The notes beneath the pieces were generated by a model that ran no database searches, was not told the DNA's origin, and saw only the letters and a program-made list of their open reading frames with translations. A program made the translations under genes and the position numbers. Positions 4,835-12,465 of a DNA stretch of 14,188 nucleotides are shown piece by piece. Source of the stretch: JBPOIS01 sp052034295 (GTDB lineage: Bacteria; Pseudomonadota; Gammaproteobacteria; Pseudomonadales; Moraxellaceae); NCBI GenBank assembly GCA_052034295.1, contig JBPOIS010000107.1, forward strand, positions 1 through 14,188, given 5' to 3'. Numbering within the stretch: position 1 is the first letter of the stretch; the number at the start of each line of letters is the position of its first letter.

Positions 4835-7201
4835 GATACTTATGTCATTGGACTCGACCAGCTGGGCAAGCACGATGTGGACCGGGTGGGCGGCAAGAAC
4901 GCGTCCCTGGGTGAAATGATCAGTCACCTGTCCAGCGCCGGGGTCAGTGTACCGGGTGGATTTGCCACCACCGCAGCGGCCTACCGGCAGTTTTTGCAGG
5001 AAAACAACCTCAGCGCCCGCATTGCCGAGCGTCTGGCCGCCACCAACGTCAACGACATCAGCCAGCTCACCGAGACCGGACAGACCATCCGCCAGTGGAT
5101 TCTGGAAGCCCCCCTGCCGGCCGCACTGGAACAGGACATCCGCAGCCGCTTCGCCGAGCTGACGGCTGGCCACCCGGATCTGGCCGTGGCGGTGCGTTCC
5201 TCGGCCACCGCCGAAGACCTGCCGGATGCCTCGTTTGCCGGTCAGCAGGAAACCTTTCTGAACATCCGCGGCATCGACAACGTCCTCAGGGCCGTGCGTG
5301 AAGTGTTTGCTTCGCTGTTCAATGACCGTGCCATCGCCTACCGCGAGCACCAGGGCTATGCCCATGAACACGTCGCCCTTTCGGCGGGCATCCAGCGCAT
5401 GGTGCGCAGCGAAACCGGCGCTTCAGGCGTGATGTTCACCCTGGACACCGAGTCCGGCTTTCGCGATGTGGTGTTTGTCACCGCCAGCTACGGCCTGGGC
5501 GAAATGGTCGTCCAGGGCGCCGTCAACCCCGATGAATACTACCTGTCCAAGGCACTGGTCGAGTCCGGCAAGCCTGCGGTGATCCGCCGCAATCTGGGCA
5601 GCAAGCAACAGATGATGGTGTACGCCGACTCCGGTGAAGCCGGACAGTCCACCCGCATCATCGACGTGGAAAAAACCGAACGGCAAAAATTTGCCCTGAA
5701 TGACGAAGAACTGCGCGAACTGGCGGTTCAGGCACTCACCATCGAAAAACACTACGGCCAGCCGATGGACATTGAATGGGCCAAGGACGGTGACGACGGC
5801 AAGCTGTACATCGTGCAGGCCCGCCCGGAAACCGTCAAATCGCGCCAGAATGTCGGCAGCATGGAGCGCTACCTGCTCAAGCAAAAAGGCAAGGTGCTCT
5901 GCGAAGGCCGCTCGATCGGCCAGCGCATCGGCGCCGGTCCGGTGCGCATCGTCACCAGCATCAAGGAAATGGACAAGGTGCAGGACGGTGATGTGCTGGT
6001 TTCGGACATGACCGACCCCGACTGGGAGCCGGTGATGAAGCGTGCCTCGGCCATCATCACCAACCGGGGCGGGCGCACCTGTCACGCCGCAATCATTGCC
6101 CGCGAGCTGGGGGTGCCCGCGATTGTCGGCACCGGCAATGCCACCGAAGTGCTCACCGATGGCCAGGCCGTGACCGTGTCCTGTGCCGAAGGCGACACCG
6201 GCTTCATCTATGAAGGGGCGCTGGATTTTGAGGTGCAGCGCAACTCCATCGACTCCATGCCGCCGCTGCCCTTCAAGGTGATGATGAACGTCGGCAACCC
6301 GGACCGCGCCTTTGATTTTGCGCAGATCCCCAATCAGGGCGTGGGGCTGGCCCGGCTGGAGTTCATCATCAACCGCATGATTGGTGTGCACCCGAAGGCG
6401 CTGATCAACGTCGAAAGCCTGCCGCGTGAAATCAAGAACGCCGTGCTGGCCCGCTCGGCAGGCTATGCCTCGCCGGTGGATTTTTACATCGAAAAACTGG
6501 TCGAAGGCATCGCCACCCTGGCCACTGCCTTTGCCGGCAAGCCAGTGATCGTGCGCATGTCGGATTTTAAATCCAACGAATACGCCAACCTGATCGGCGG
6601 CAAGCTGTATGAGCCGCATGAAGAAAACCCGATGCTGGGTTTCCGGGGGGCCAGCCGCTATCTGTCGGACAATTTCCGTGACTGCTTCGAGCTCGAGTGC
6701 CGTGCCCTCAAAAAAGTCCGCGACGAAATGGGCCTGACCAACGTTGAAATCATGATTCCGTTCGTGCGCACCACCAGCGAGGCGGCACGGGTGCTGGAGC
6801 TGCTGGCCCAGAATGGCCTGCGCCGTGGCGAAAACGGCCTGCGGGTGATCATGATGTGCGAGCTGCCCACCAACGCCCTGCTGGCCGAACAGTTCCTGGC
6901 GCATTTCGATGGCTTCTCGATCGGGTCCAATGACCTCACCCAGCTCACCCTAGGCCTGGACCGCGATTCGGGCATCGTCTCGCACCTGTTCGACGAACGT
7001 GACCCGGCGGTCAAGGCGCTGCTGTCGATGGCCATCAACGCCTGCCGCAAGGCCGGCAAGTACATCGGCATCTGTGGTCAGGGGCCCAGCGACCATGCAG
7101 ATTTTGCCCTGTGGCTGATGGAACAGGGCATCGAGTCGGTGTCGCTGAACCCGGATTCAGTGCTGGACACCTGGTTTTTCCTGTCTGACCGGCAGGCCTG
7201 A
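4832..7201 (+). CDS. ppsA: Phosphoenolpyruvate synthase
   Basis: PpsA makes phosphoenolpyruvate from pyruvate and ATP, releasing AMP and phosphate, the entry to gluconeogenesis from C3 compounds. From the TTG at 4832 the product has 789 residues (E. coli 792). The N-terminal ATP-binding domain begins with VGGKNASLGEM. The swivelling phosphohistidine domain has GGRTCHAAIIARELGVPA with His418 (E. coli His421). The C-terminal TIM barrel has MMCELPTNALLAEQF, IGSNDLTQLTLGLDRDSG and GICGQGPSDH with Cys748 (E. coli Cys751). Thr416, two residues before His418, is the expected PpsR target. The conserved offset of three from E. coli supports the TTG start. It is divergent from ppsR and transcribed alone, ending in a strong terminator. 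Confidence 0.96.
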   Translation: MDTYVIGLDQLGKHDVDRVGGKNASLGEMISHLSSAGVSVPGGFATTAAAYRQFLQENNLSARIAERLAATNVNDISQLTETGQTIRQWILEAPLPAALEQDIRSRFAELTAGHPDLAVAVRSSATAEDLPDASFAGQQETFLNIRGIDNVLRAVREVFASLFNDRAIAYREHQGYAHEHVALSAGIQRMVRSETGASGVMFTLDTESGFRDVVFVTASYGLGEMVVQGAVNPDEYYLSKALVESGKPAVIRRNLGSKQQMMVYADSGEAGQSTRIIDVEKTERQKFALNDEELRELAVQALTIEKHYGQPMDIEWAKDGDDGKLYIVQARPETVKSRQNVGSMERYLLKQKGKVLCEGRSIGQRIGAGPVRIVTSIKEMDKVQDGDVLVSDMTDPDWEPVMKRASAIITNRGGRTCHAAIIARELGVPAIVGTGNATEVLTDGQAVTVSCAEGDTGFIYEGALDFEVQRNSIDSMPPLPFKVMMNVGNPDRAFDFAQIPNQGVGLARLEFIINRMIGVHPKALINVESLPREIKNAVLARSAGYASPVDFYIEKLVEGIATLATAFAGKPVIVRMSDFKSNEYANLIGGKLYEPHEENPMLGFRGASRYLSDNFRDCFELECRALKKVRDEMGLTNVEIMIPFVRTTSEAARVLELLAQNGLRRGENGLRVIMMCELPTNALLAEQFLAHFDGFSIGSNDLTQLTLGLDRDSGIVSHLFDERDPAVKALLSMAINACRKAGKYIGICGQGPSDHADFALWLMEQGIESVSLNPDSVLDTWFFLSDRQA

Positions 7202-7217
7202 TCGGCCTCCGGTCCGT

Positions 7218-7251
7218 CTGGCTGTGTCCGGCACAGCCAGCCGCTTTTTTT
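7218..7251 (+). terminator. Intrinsic terminator of ppsA
   Basis: CTGGCTGTG and CACAGCCAG form a 9-bp stem with a five-base loop, then CCGC and seven T. The T run ends 13 bases before the next gene's ATG, so that gene would need read-through or its own promoter, and none is obvious. Confidence 0.87.
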
Positions 7252-7264
7252 GATAAGGTCGAAG

Positions 7265-8035
7265 ATGCAGATTTATTTGGCACGCAACAACGTACAGGCC
7301 GGTCCCTACAGCCTGGAAGAACTGAACCGCATGCTGGCCGGTGGTCAGGTGCAGCTGACCGATCTGGCCTGGCATGAAGGCATGAGCCAATGGCAGCCGC
7401 TGGGCCAGCTCACCCAGGGCCAGCGGATCTATCAGCCCGCTGCTGCCCCTTGGCCGACGCCTGCTCCCTCGCCGCTGTCCCTGGAAAAAACCCCGGCCAG
7501 CCCCACAGATGTCCCCGCCGCCGCCATGACGACCCAAGTCACAGAGCTGCGGATCAGCTCCCTGTACAAACGCATCTCCGCCTCGGTGGTGGACCTGTGT
7601 GCCTTTCTGGTGACCATGGCACCGATCCTGCAGCACCTGTCCATGGACGTGCTGCTGTCTGAGGACCTGAACCGGGTCCAGCAGGCCGTGGAAACCCTGC
7701 CCCAGCAGGATGTGCTGGTGGCTGCGGTGTTGATGCTTGGCCTGCTGGTGGCCCAGTGTGCCCTGACCGTCAAGCGCGGCCAGACCCTCGGCAAGCTGCT
7801 GCTGGGCACCCGCATTGTGAACCAGCAGACCGGTCAGGTGCCCACCGTCACTCAGGTCCTCTGGGTGCGGACTGTGGCCTTCAACCTGCTGTACAACCTG
7901 CCGCTGATTGGCCCGCTGGTGTTCATTGCCGATGTGGTGGCCCTGCTGCTGTCCCCGCAGCGCCTGAGCCTGCACGACCGCGCCGCCAGGACTGTGGTGG
8001 TGGATGTGCAGCCTGTGTCCCAGACCAGTGCCTGA
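7265..8035 (+). CDS. GYF_2-RDD family membrane protein
   Basis: The 256-residue product has two recognisable parts. Residues 1-50 form a GYF_2-type domain: IYLARNNVQAGPYSLEEL followed by a Trp-containing segment, AWHEGMSQWQPLGQL. A Pro/Ala-rich linker (about 57-88) leads to an RDD domain (about 98-250) with YKRISASVVDLCAF, RGQTLGKLLLGTRIV and LHDRAARTVVV. Hydrophobic spans lie at about 105-126, 149-168 and 203-229. RDD proteins are integral membrane proteins; some are linked to ion or sodium transport, but this one's substrate is unknown. AAGG lies six bases before the ATG at 7265. A TTG at 7250 would add five residues and is less likely because it lies in the terminator T run. Only 63 bases separate it from ppsA, with a terminator between. 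Confidence 0.88.
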   Translation: MQIYLARNNVQAGPYSLEELNRMLAGGQVQLTDLAWHEGMSQWQPLGQLTQGQRIYQPAAAPWPTPAPSPLSLEKTPASPTDVPAAAMTTQVTELRISSLYKRISASVVDLCAFLVTMAPILQHLSMDVLLSEDLNRVQQAVETLPQQDVLVAAVLMLGLLVAQCALTVKRGQTLGKLLLGTRIVNQQTGQVPTVTQVLWVRTVAFNLLYNLPLIGPLVFIADVVALLLSPQRLSLHDRAARTVVVDVQPVSQTSA

Positions 8036-8057
8036 CCCCTGTCCGCCTGGCTGTCCG

Positions 8058-8083
8058 GCGTCCTGCCCCGGGACGCAGGACGC
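8058..8083. repeat. Hairpin after the RDD gene, no T run
   Basis: GCGTCCTG (8058-8065) and CAGGACGC (8076-8083) form a perfect 8-bp stem with a 10-base loop, 22 bases after the RDD stop. No T run follows, so it is not a canonical intrinsic terminator. It may protect the 3' end of the transcript. Confidence 0.45.
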
Positions 8084-8142
8084 ATCCGGTAGCAATTGGA
8101 TTACATGCAAGTCAGGCAGGCTTGTGGCATGATGAAGGCTGA

Positions 8143-9483
8143 TTGGCTTTTTTCTTTCCCCCTATGTTACTGATCCTGTTGGGTCTGACGATTTTAAACG
8201 GGTTGTTTGCGATGTCCGAGATGGCACTGGTCAGTGCCCGCAAGGCCCGTCTACAAAAATACATTGATGAAGGCGACCGCAGCGCGATCGAAGCCGCCCG
8301 CCTGAGCGAAGACCCCGCGCTGTTTTTGTCCACCATCCAGGTGGGCCTGACCTCAATTGCCATCGTCAACGGCATCATTGGTGAAAAAGCCCTGGCTGAA
8401 CCCGTGGCCCAGTGGCTGCAGCAGCACCTGAGCCTGCCGGAAAGCACCGTGCATGGGCTGACCACCTTTCTGGTGGTGGCGTTTGTGACCTACCTGACCA
8501 TTGTGATTGGTGAGCTGGTGCCCAAACGCCTCGGCCAGCTCAACCCCGAGGGACTGGCCCGCATCGTGGCCCGCCCCATCAACTGGCTGAGCCTGATCAG
8601 CCATCCGGTGGTGGTGTTTTTGACCGCCTCAACGTCGTTCATTCTGCGCCTGATGGGCGTGCGCGACACCAAGGGCCCGTCGGTCACCCCCGAAGAAATC
8701 CATGCCCTGCTGGTGGAAGGTTCGGAAAGCGGCGTCATTGACGAGCAGGAGCACCAGATGGTGCGCAACGTGTTCCGGCTGGACGACCGCAAGATTGCCA
8801 GCCTGATGGTGCCGCGCATGGATGTGACCTGGCTGTCGGTCAATGACCCACCGGAAGTCACCCTCGACAAGATCGCCACCAGCCAGTATTCCCGCTTCCC
8901 GGTGTGCCGCGACAGCATCAACGATGTGATGGGGCTGGTGATGGCCAAGACCGTCCTCACCCAGGCGCTGACCGGCCAGACCATTGACCTCGAAGCGATC
9001 ATGCAGCCGCCGCTGTACGTGCCCGAATCCCTCAACGGCATGGAGCTGCTGAATGCCCTGCGGGGTTCGCCCACCGAAATGGCGCTGGTGGTCGATGAAT
9101 ACGGCGACATCCAGGGCATCGTCACCGTACAGGATGTGCTGGAAGCGATCACGGGTGAATTCAGCCCGCCCAACCAGGAAGACGGCTGGGCCATCCAGCG
9201 CGGGGATGGCTCATGGCTGCTGGACGGCCTGATTCCCAACGACGACCTGCGCGACCGTCTGGGCATCAAGCAGCTTCCTGAAGAGGATCGCGGTGCCTAC
9301 AACACCCTGTCCGGCATGATGATGCTGCAACTGGGCCGCATCCCACAGACCACCGACGTGATCGAGTGGGATGGCTGGCGCTTTGAAATCGTCGACATGG
9401 ACGGCAAGCGCATCGACAAGGTGCTGGCCTCCCTGCTGCCGGTGGACCTGATGGGCACCCCCGAAGATGACCCTGCGGGCTAG
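8143..9483 (+). CDS. CNNM/CorC-type membrane transporter with CBS domains
   Basis: The 446-residue product has the full hemolysin C/CorC-like layout. A DUF21 (CNNM) membrane domain spans about 8-175 and includes NGLFAMSEMALVSARKARL, FLSTIQVGLTSIAIVNGI and IGELVPKRLGQLNPE. A CBS pair follows at about 215-337 (MVPRMDVTWL, FPVCRD, VVDEYGDIQGIVTVQDVLEAITGE). Last is a CorC_HlyC domain at about 345-436, with GLIPNDDL and YNTLSGMMMLQLGRIP. Such proteins are inner-membrane and are tied to Mg2+ or other cation efflux; the substrate here is inferred from family only. The chosen TTG at 8143 follows GAAGG after four bases. The ATG at 8164 is the alternative and would give the more usual N-terminus MLLILLGL, but no Shine-Dalgarno precedes it. 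An intrinsic terminator follows at 9505. Confidence 0.92.
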   Translation: MAFFFPPMLLILLGLTILNGLFAMSEMALVSARKARLQKYIDEGDRSAIEAARLSEDPALFLSTIQVGLTSIAIVNGIIGEKALAEPVAQWLQQHLSLPESTVHGLTTFLVVAFVTYLTIVIGELVPKRLGQLNPEGLARIVARPINWLSLISHPVVVFLTASTSFILRLMGVRDTKGPSVTPEEIHALLVEGSESGVIDEQEHQMVRNVFRLDDRKIASLMVPRMDVTWLSVNDPPEVTLDKIATSQYSRFPVCRDSINDVMGLVMAKTVLTQALTGQTIDLEAIMQPPLYVPESLNGMELLNALRGSPTEMALVVDEYGDIQGIVTVQDVLEAITGEFSPPNQEDGWAIQRGDGSWLLDGLIPNDDLRDRLGIKQLPEEDRGAYNTLSGMMMLQLGRIPQTTDVIEWDGWRFEIVDMDGKRIDKVLASLLPVDLMGTPEDDPAG

Positions 9484-9504
9484 GCAGCCTGGCTGCGCCT
9501 GCAG

Positions 9505-9531
9505 ACCTGTGCCCGTGCACAGGTTTTTTTT
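9505..9531 (+). terminator. Intrinsic terminator of the CNNM/CorC gene
   Basis: ACCTGTGC and GCACAGGT form an 8-bp stem with a CCGT loop, then a run of eight T (9524-9531). The end of the T run touches the -35 of the following rpsF promoter. Confidence 0.9.
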
Positions 9532-9558
9532 GCCTTTGCACCCGGGCTTTGCTAGAAT
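9530..9558 (+). promoter_or_regulatory. Promoter of the rpsF-rpsR-rplI operon
   Basis: TTGCCT (9530-9535, four of six) and TAGAAT (9553-9558, five of six) are 17 bases apart. TGC directly before the -10 forms an extended -10, and a GC-rich stretch follows, as in stable-RNA and ribosomal-protein promoters. The expected start is near 9565, giving a leader of about 105 bases. Confidence 0.72.
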
Positions 9559-9614
9559 CCGCGCTTCGCGTTTATGCGAATTGGCCAGGACCCGCCCCTG
9601 TGGCACCGGTCCGG

Positions 9615-9664
9615 CTTACTCCTTGCCTTTTGCCGGGACAAAAGGCTGTCCAAACCGTAAGGAG
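9615..9664 (+). promoter_or_regulatory. Putative S6:S18-binding leader of rpsF
   Basis: GCCTTTTG (9625-9632) pairs with CAAAAGGC (9639-9646) in a perfect 8-bp stem with loop CCGGGA. Outside it CTTAC (9615-9619) can pair with GTAAG (9657-9661). That leaves an asymmetric internal loop whose 3' side ends in CC of a CCG triplet (9655-9657), just before the Shine-Dalgarno AAGGAG. CTCCTT (9619-9624) could instead pair with the AAGGAG directly. A leader motif with helices around a CCG triplet, bound by the S6:S18 complex for feedback control, is described for many bacterial rpsF mRNAs. I match it by position and logic, not by a covariance model. Confidence 0.55.
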
Positions 9665-9670
9665 CACAAC

Positions 9671-10060
9671 ATGCGTCATTACGAAATCGTACTGCTGGTC
9701 CACCCAGACCAGAGCGACCAGGTCGTTGGCATGGTCGAGCGTTACATCTCCCAGGTCAAGGATGCCGGTGGCCAGATCCATCGCCTCGAAGACTGGGGCC
9801 GCCGCCAGCTGGCCTACCCGATCAACAAGATCCACAAGGCCCACTACATTCTGATGAACATCGAATGTGGCCAGCAGACCCTCGACGAACTCGAAGAGCT
9901 GTTCCGCTACAACGATGCGATCATCCGCAACCTCATCATCCGTCGCGATGAAGCCATCACCGAAGAATCGCTGCTGGCCAAGAGTGCAGAAGAGAAGCGT
10001 GCCCGCAAGGCTTCACGCAACGAAGAGCTGTCTGCATCCCATCAAGACGCTGAAGCCTGA
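9671..10060 (+). CDS. rpsF: 30S ribosomal protein S6
   Basis: S6 binds S18 and joins the platform of the small subunit next to 16S rRNA helices 22-23. The 129-residue product has the signature MRHYEIVLLVHPDQSDQV and the central EDWGRRQLAYPINK-HKAHYILM block. NDAIIRNLIIRRDEA follows, then a charged tail after residue 100. GGAG stands six bases before the ATG. It is the first gene of rpsF-rpsR-rplI, with rpsR 11 bases downstream. The E. coli protein also has an acidic tail, modified there by RimK; the tail here lacks the poly-Glu end. Confidence 0.98.
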   Translation: MRHYEIVLLVHPDQSDQVVGMVERYISQVKDAGGQIHRLEDWGRRQLAYPINKIHKAHYILMNIECGQQTLDELEELFRYNDAIIRNLIIRRDEAITEESLLAKSAEEKRARKASRNEELSASHQDAEA

Positions 10061-10071
10061 GGAGTCTGAAC

Positions 10072-10299
10072 ATGGCCCGTTTTTACCGTCGTCGCAAGTT
10101 CTGCCGCTTCACCGCTGAAAATGTCCAGTACATCGACTACAAGGACATCGAAACCCTGAAGCAGTTCGTCACTGAAAATGGCAAAATCGTGCCCAGCCGC
10201 ATCACCGGCACCAAAGCACGCTACCAGCGTCAGCTGGCGCTGGCCATCAAGCAGGCCCGCTATCTGGCCCTGATGCCCTATACCGACAACCACAAGTGA
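10072..10299 (+). CDS. rpsR: 30S ribosomal protein S18
   Basis: S18 forms a dimer with S6 and binds 16S rRNA in the platform. The 75-residue product has the same length as E. coli S18. It shows MARFYRRRKFCRFT, the IDYKDIETLKQFVTENGKIV block, and the basic RITGTKARYQRQLALAIKQA helix. GGAG directly follows the rpsF stop and lies seven bases before the ATG, a compact arrangement that fits equal production of S6 and S18. The single Cys at position 11 is not part of a zinc-binding set. Confidence 0.98.
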   Translation: MARFYRRRKFCRFTAENVQYIDYKDIETLKQFVTENGKIVPSRITGTKARYQRQLALAIKQARYLALMPYTDNHK

Positions 10300-10307
10300 G
10301 GTGAGCT

Positions 10308-10754
10308 GTGGACATCATTCTGCTGCAACGCATCAAGAATCTGGGACAGCTCGGTGACAAGGTGTCGGTCAAGCCTGGCTATGGCCGCAACTACCTGATC
10401 CCCCAGGGCAAGGCCGTGTCGGCCACCGAAGCCAACACCGCGGCTTTTGAAGCCCGCCGTGCCGAGCTGGAAAAGCAGGAAGCCGAACAACTGGCCTCCG
10501 CACAGCGCCGCGCCGAGCAACTGGGCGAAGTCAACGTGGTCATCACCGCCAAGGCTGGCGATGAAGGCAAACTGTTTGGCTCGATCGGCACCCGCGACAT
10601 CGCCGAAGCCCTGACCGCAGCCGGCCTGACCGTGGACCGCACCGAAGTGCGCCTGCCCAACGGTGCCCTGCGTCACACTGGCGAATTCAACATCGCCGTT
10701 CAGCTGCACCATGACGTGACCGCCGAAGTGCTGGTGACCGTGGTCGCTGAATAA
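10308..10754 (+). CDS. rplI: 50S ribosomal protein L9
   Basis: L9 binds 23S rRNA at the base of the L1 stalk and extends over the subunit surface. The 148-residue product (E. coli 149) has the N-terminal RNA-binding domain with the signature PGYGRNYLIPQGKA (23-36). A long Ala/Glu/Gln-rich connecting helix lies at about 41-75, and the C-terminal domain carries KLFGS at 88-92. The start is GTG at 10308, eight bases after rpsR, with GAGG overlapping the rpsR stop. A terminator at 10817 closes the operon. Confidence 0.97.
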   Translation: MDIILLQRIKNLGQLGDKVSVKPGYGRNYLIPQGKAVSATEANTAAFEARRAELEKQEAEQLASAQRRAEQLGEVNVVITAKAGDEGKLFGSIGTRDIAEALTAAGLTVDRTEVRLPNGALRHTGEFNIAVQLHHDVTAEVLVTVVAE

Positions 10755-10816
10755 ATCTTCCAAGCCTTCAATCACCTGTGGTTTTTCCCCCTGCGGACTG
10801 ACCACCGGTTATTGCG

Positions 10817-10847
10817 AAGGGTACGCCAAGCGCGTACCCTTTTTTTT
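10817..10847 (+). terminator. Intrinsic terminator of rpsF-rpsR-rplI
   Basis: AAGGGTACGC and GCGTACCCTT form a 10-bp stem with a CAAGC loop; eight T start at 10840. It lies 62 bases after the rplI stop and separates the operon from dnaB. Confidence 0.92.
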
Positions 10848-10960
10848 CCGCCCATTCTGGTCTCATGACGGTCCTCCCGTGCCCTTCGGGGGGGCGGGTG
10901 AACCCGGTTGTTGCTGATGTTTTTTGGTACCCAATGCGGGGCCAGCCAAGGAGTCTGATC

Positions 10961-12415
10961 ATGTCCAAGCCTGAGCCCAGTCCAGACACCAATGTGCTGC
11001 CCTTTTCCGGAGAGGTGCGCAGCCCCGCACCCAGCCTGAGCGCCCGCGAACTGCGCACCCCGCCGCACAACATTGCCATGGAACAGGCGGTGCTGGCGGC
11101 GTTGATGACCATCAGCGATGCCCACGAAAAAATCAGCGACCTGCTGAATGAAAAAGATTTTTATGCCCCGCGTCACCAGTTGATTTTCAAGGCGATCGGC
11201 CATCTGGCGCTGGGCAGCCTGCCCTACGACAGCATGATGGTGATGGACTGGCTGCAGGGCCAGCACATGCTGGAGCAGGCCGGTGGCGAGGCCTATCTGG
11301 CCAAGATCCTCGCCGAGAGCCCGGCCAGCCTGTACAACCTCACCGCCTATGCCGAAAAACTGCGTGAGTTTGCCGTGCTGCGCGACCTGATCCGGGTCGG
11401 TGGTGAAATGCTCAACACCGCCTACGACGCCAAAAACCGCCCGGCCCATGAAGTCATCGATGAGTTTGAAAGCCGGATTTTTTCCATCAGCGAACAGCAC
11501 AACAACCGCTCCAGCGAGTCCGGCCCGCTGCCGATCAACAACGTGCTCAAGACCGTGGTGCACAAGATCGAGGAGCTACAGGAAAGCGACAGCGCCATCA
11601 CCGGGGTGTCCACCGGTTTTGTGGAGCTGGACAACAAAACCTTCGGGATGCAGCGCGGCGACCTGATCATCGTCGCGGCCCGCCCGTCGATGGGCAAAAC
11701 CACCTTTGCCATGAACCTGGTGGAAAGCGTGCTGTTCAATGCCGACCTGCCTGCCGTGGTGTTTTCCATGGAAATGCCCGCCGACTCGATCGCCACCCGT
11801 CTGATCAGCTCCTATGGTGCGATCGATCAGGGCCGGCTGCGCTCCGGCAAGCTGGATGAAGGCGACTGGGTGCGGCTGACCAGTACGCTGGGCCAGCTAC
11901 AGGGCAAGCACCTGTACATCGATGACTCCTCTGCACTGCCCCCCACGGAGCTGCGCTCACGCTGCCGGCGCATTGCCAAGATGCACGGCGGCAATCTGGG
12001 CGTGATCATGGTCGATTACCTGCAGCTGATGAAAGTCCCCGGCATGGGCGACAACCGGGTCGGGGAAATCTCGGAAATCTCCCGCAGCCTGAAGGCATTG
12101 GCCAAGGAAATGAACTGCCCGGTGGTGGCGCTGTCGCAGCTGAACCGCTCCCTGGAAAACCGCCCGAACAAACGCCCGGTGATGTCTGATCTGCGTGAGT
12201 CCGGCGCGATTGAGCAGGACGCCGACCTGATCATGTTCATTTACCGCGATGAGGTATACAACAAGGAGTCCAAGGACATGGGCACCGCCGAAATCATCAT
12301 CGGCAAGCAGCGGAACGGTCCCATCGGCACGGTGCGGCTGGCCTTTCAGGGACAATTCACCCGCTTCACCAATCTGGCACCGGAATACTACCGGGGCGAT
12401 GAAGAGGACGAGTAA
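10961..12415 (+). CDS. dnaB: Replicative DNA helicase DnaB
   Basis: DnaB is the hexameric helicase that unwinds DNA at the replication fork. The 484-residue product (E. coli 471) has the N-terminal primase-interacting domain at about 32-140 (PPHNIAMEQAVLAALM), then a linker and the RecA-like core. The core shows Walker A ARPSMGKTT at 240-248, FSMEMPADSIATRL near 268-281, Walker B VIMVDYLQLM at 348-357, SQLNRSLENRP and the DLRESGAIEQDAD motif. No intein interrupts it. AAGGAG lies seven bases before the ATG at 10961; the open frame continues upstream to 10865 but without family similarity. Its promoter must lie in 10848-10940, where I see no clear -35/-10 pair. alr follows after 50 bases without a terminator. 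Confidence 0.97.
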   Translation: MSKPEPSPDTNVLPFSGEVRSPAPSLSARELRTPPHNIAMEQAVLAALMTISDAHEKISDLLNEKDFYAPRHQLIFKAIGHLALGSLPYDSMMVMDWLQGQHMLEQAGGEAYLAKILAESPASLYNLTAYAEKLREFAVLRDLIRVGGEMLNTAYDAKNRPAHEVIDEFESRIFSISEQHNNRSSESGPLPINNVLKTVVHKIEELQESDSAITGVSTGFVELDNKTFGMQRGDLIIVAARPSMGKTTFAMNLVESVLFNADLPAVVFSMEMPADSIATRLISSYGAIDQGRLRSGKLDEGDWVRLTSTLGQLQGKHLYIDDSSALPPTELRSRCRRIAKMHGGNLGVIMVDYLQLMKVPGMGDNRVGEISEISRSLKALAKEMNCPVVALSQLNRSLENRPNKRPVMSDLRESGAIEQDADLIMFIYRDEVYNKESKDMGTAEIIIGKQRNGPIGTVRLAFQGQFTRFTNLAPEYYRGDEEDE

Positions 12416-12465
12416 ACTAGCGGCCTTCCGGGATCTGCTCCCGCCACCCTCTGCTGTGACTGTTC

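Noticed and set aside
5423..6904. Minus-strand ORF of 493 codons inside ppsA
   Set aside because: It is antisense to the conserved PEP synthase core, and its His/Gly/Asp-rich translation mirrors the ppsA codons.
10876..10898. GC hairpin with a UUCG loop in front of dnaB
   Set aside because: CCCG and CGGG flank an imperfect stem with a mismatch and no T run, so it is not a terminator. It lies upstream of dnaB, but I have no evidence that it regulates it.
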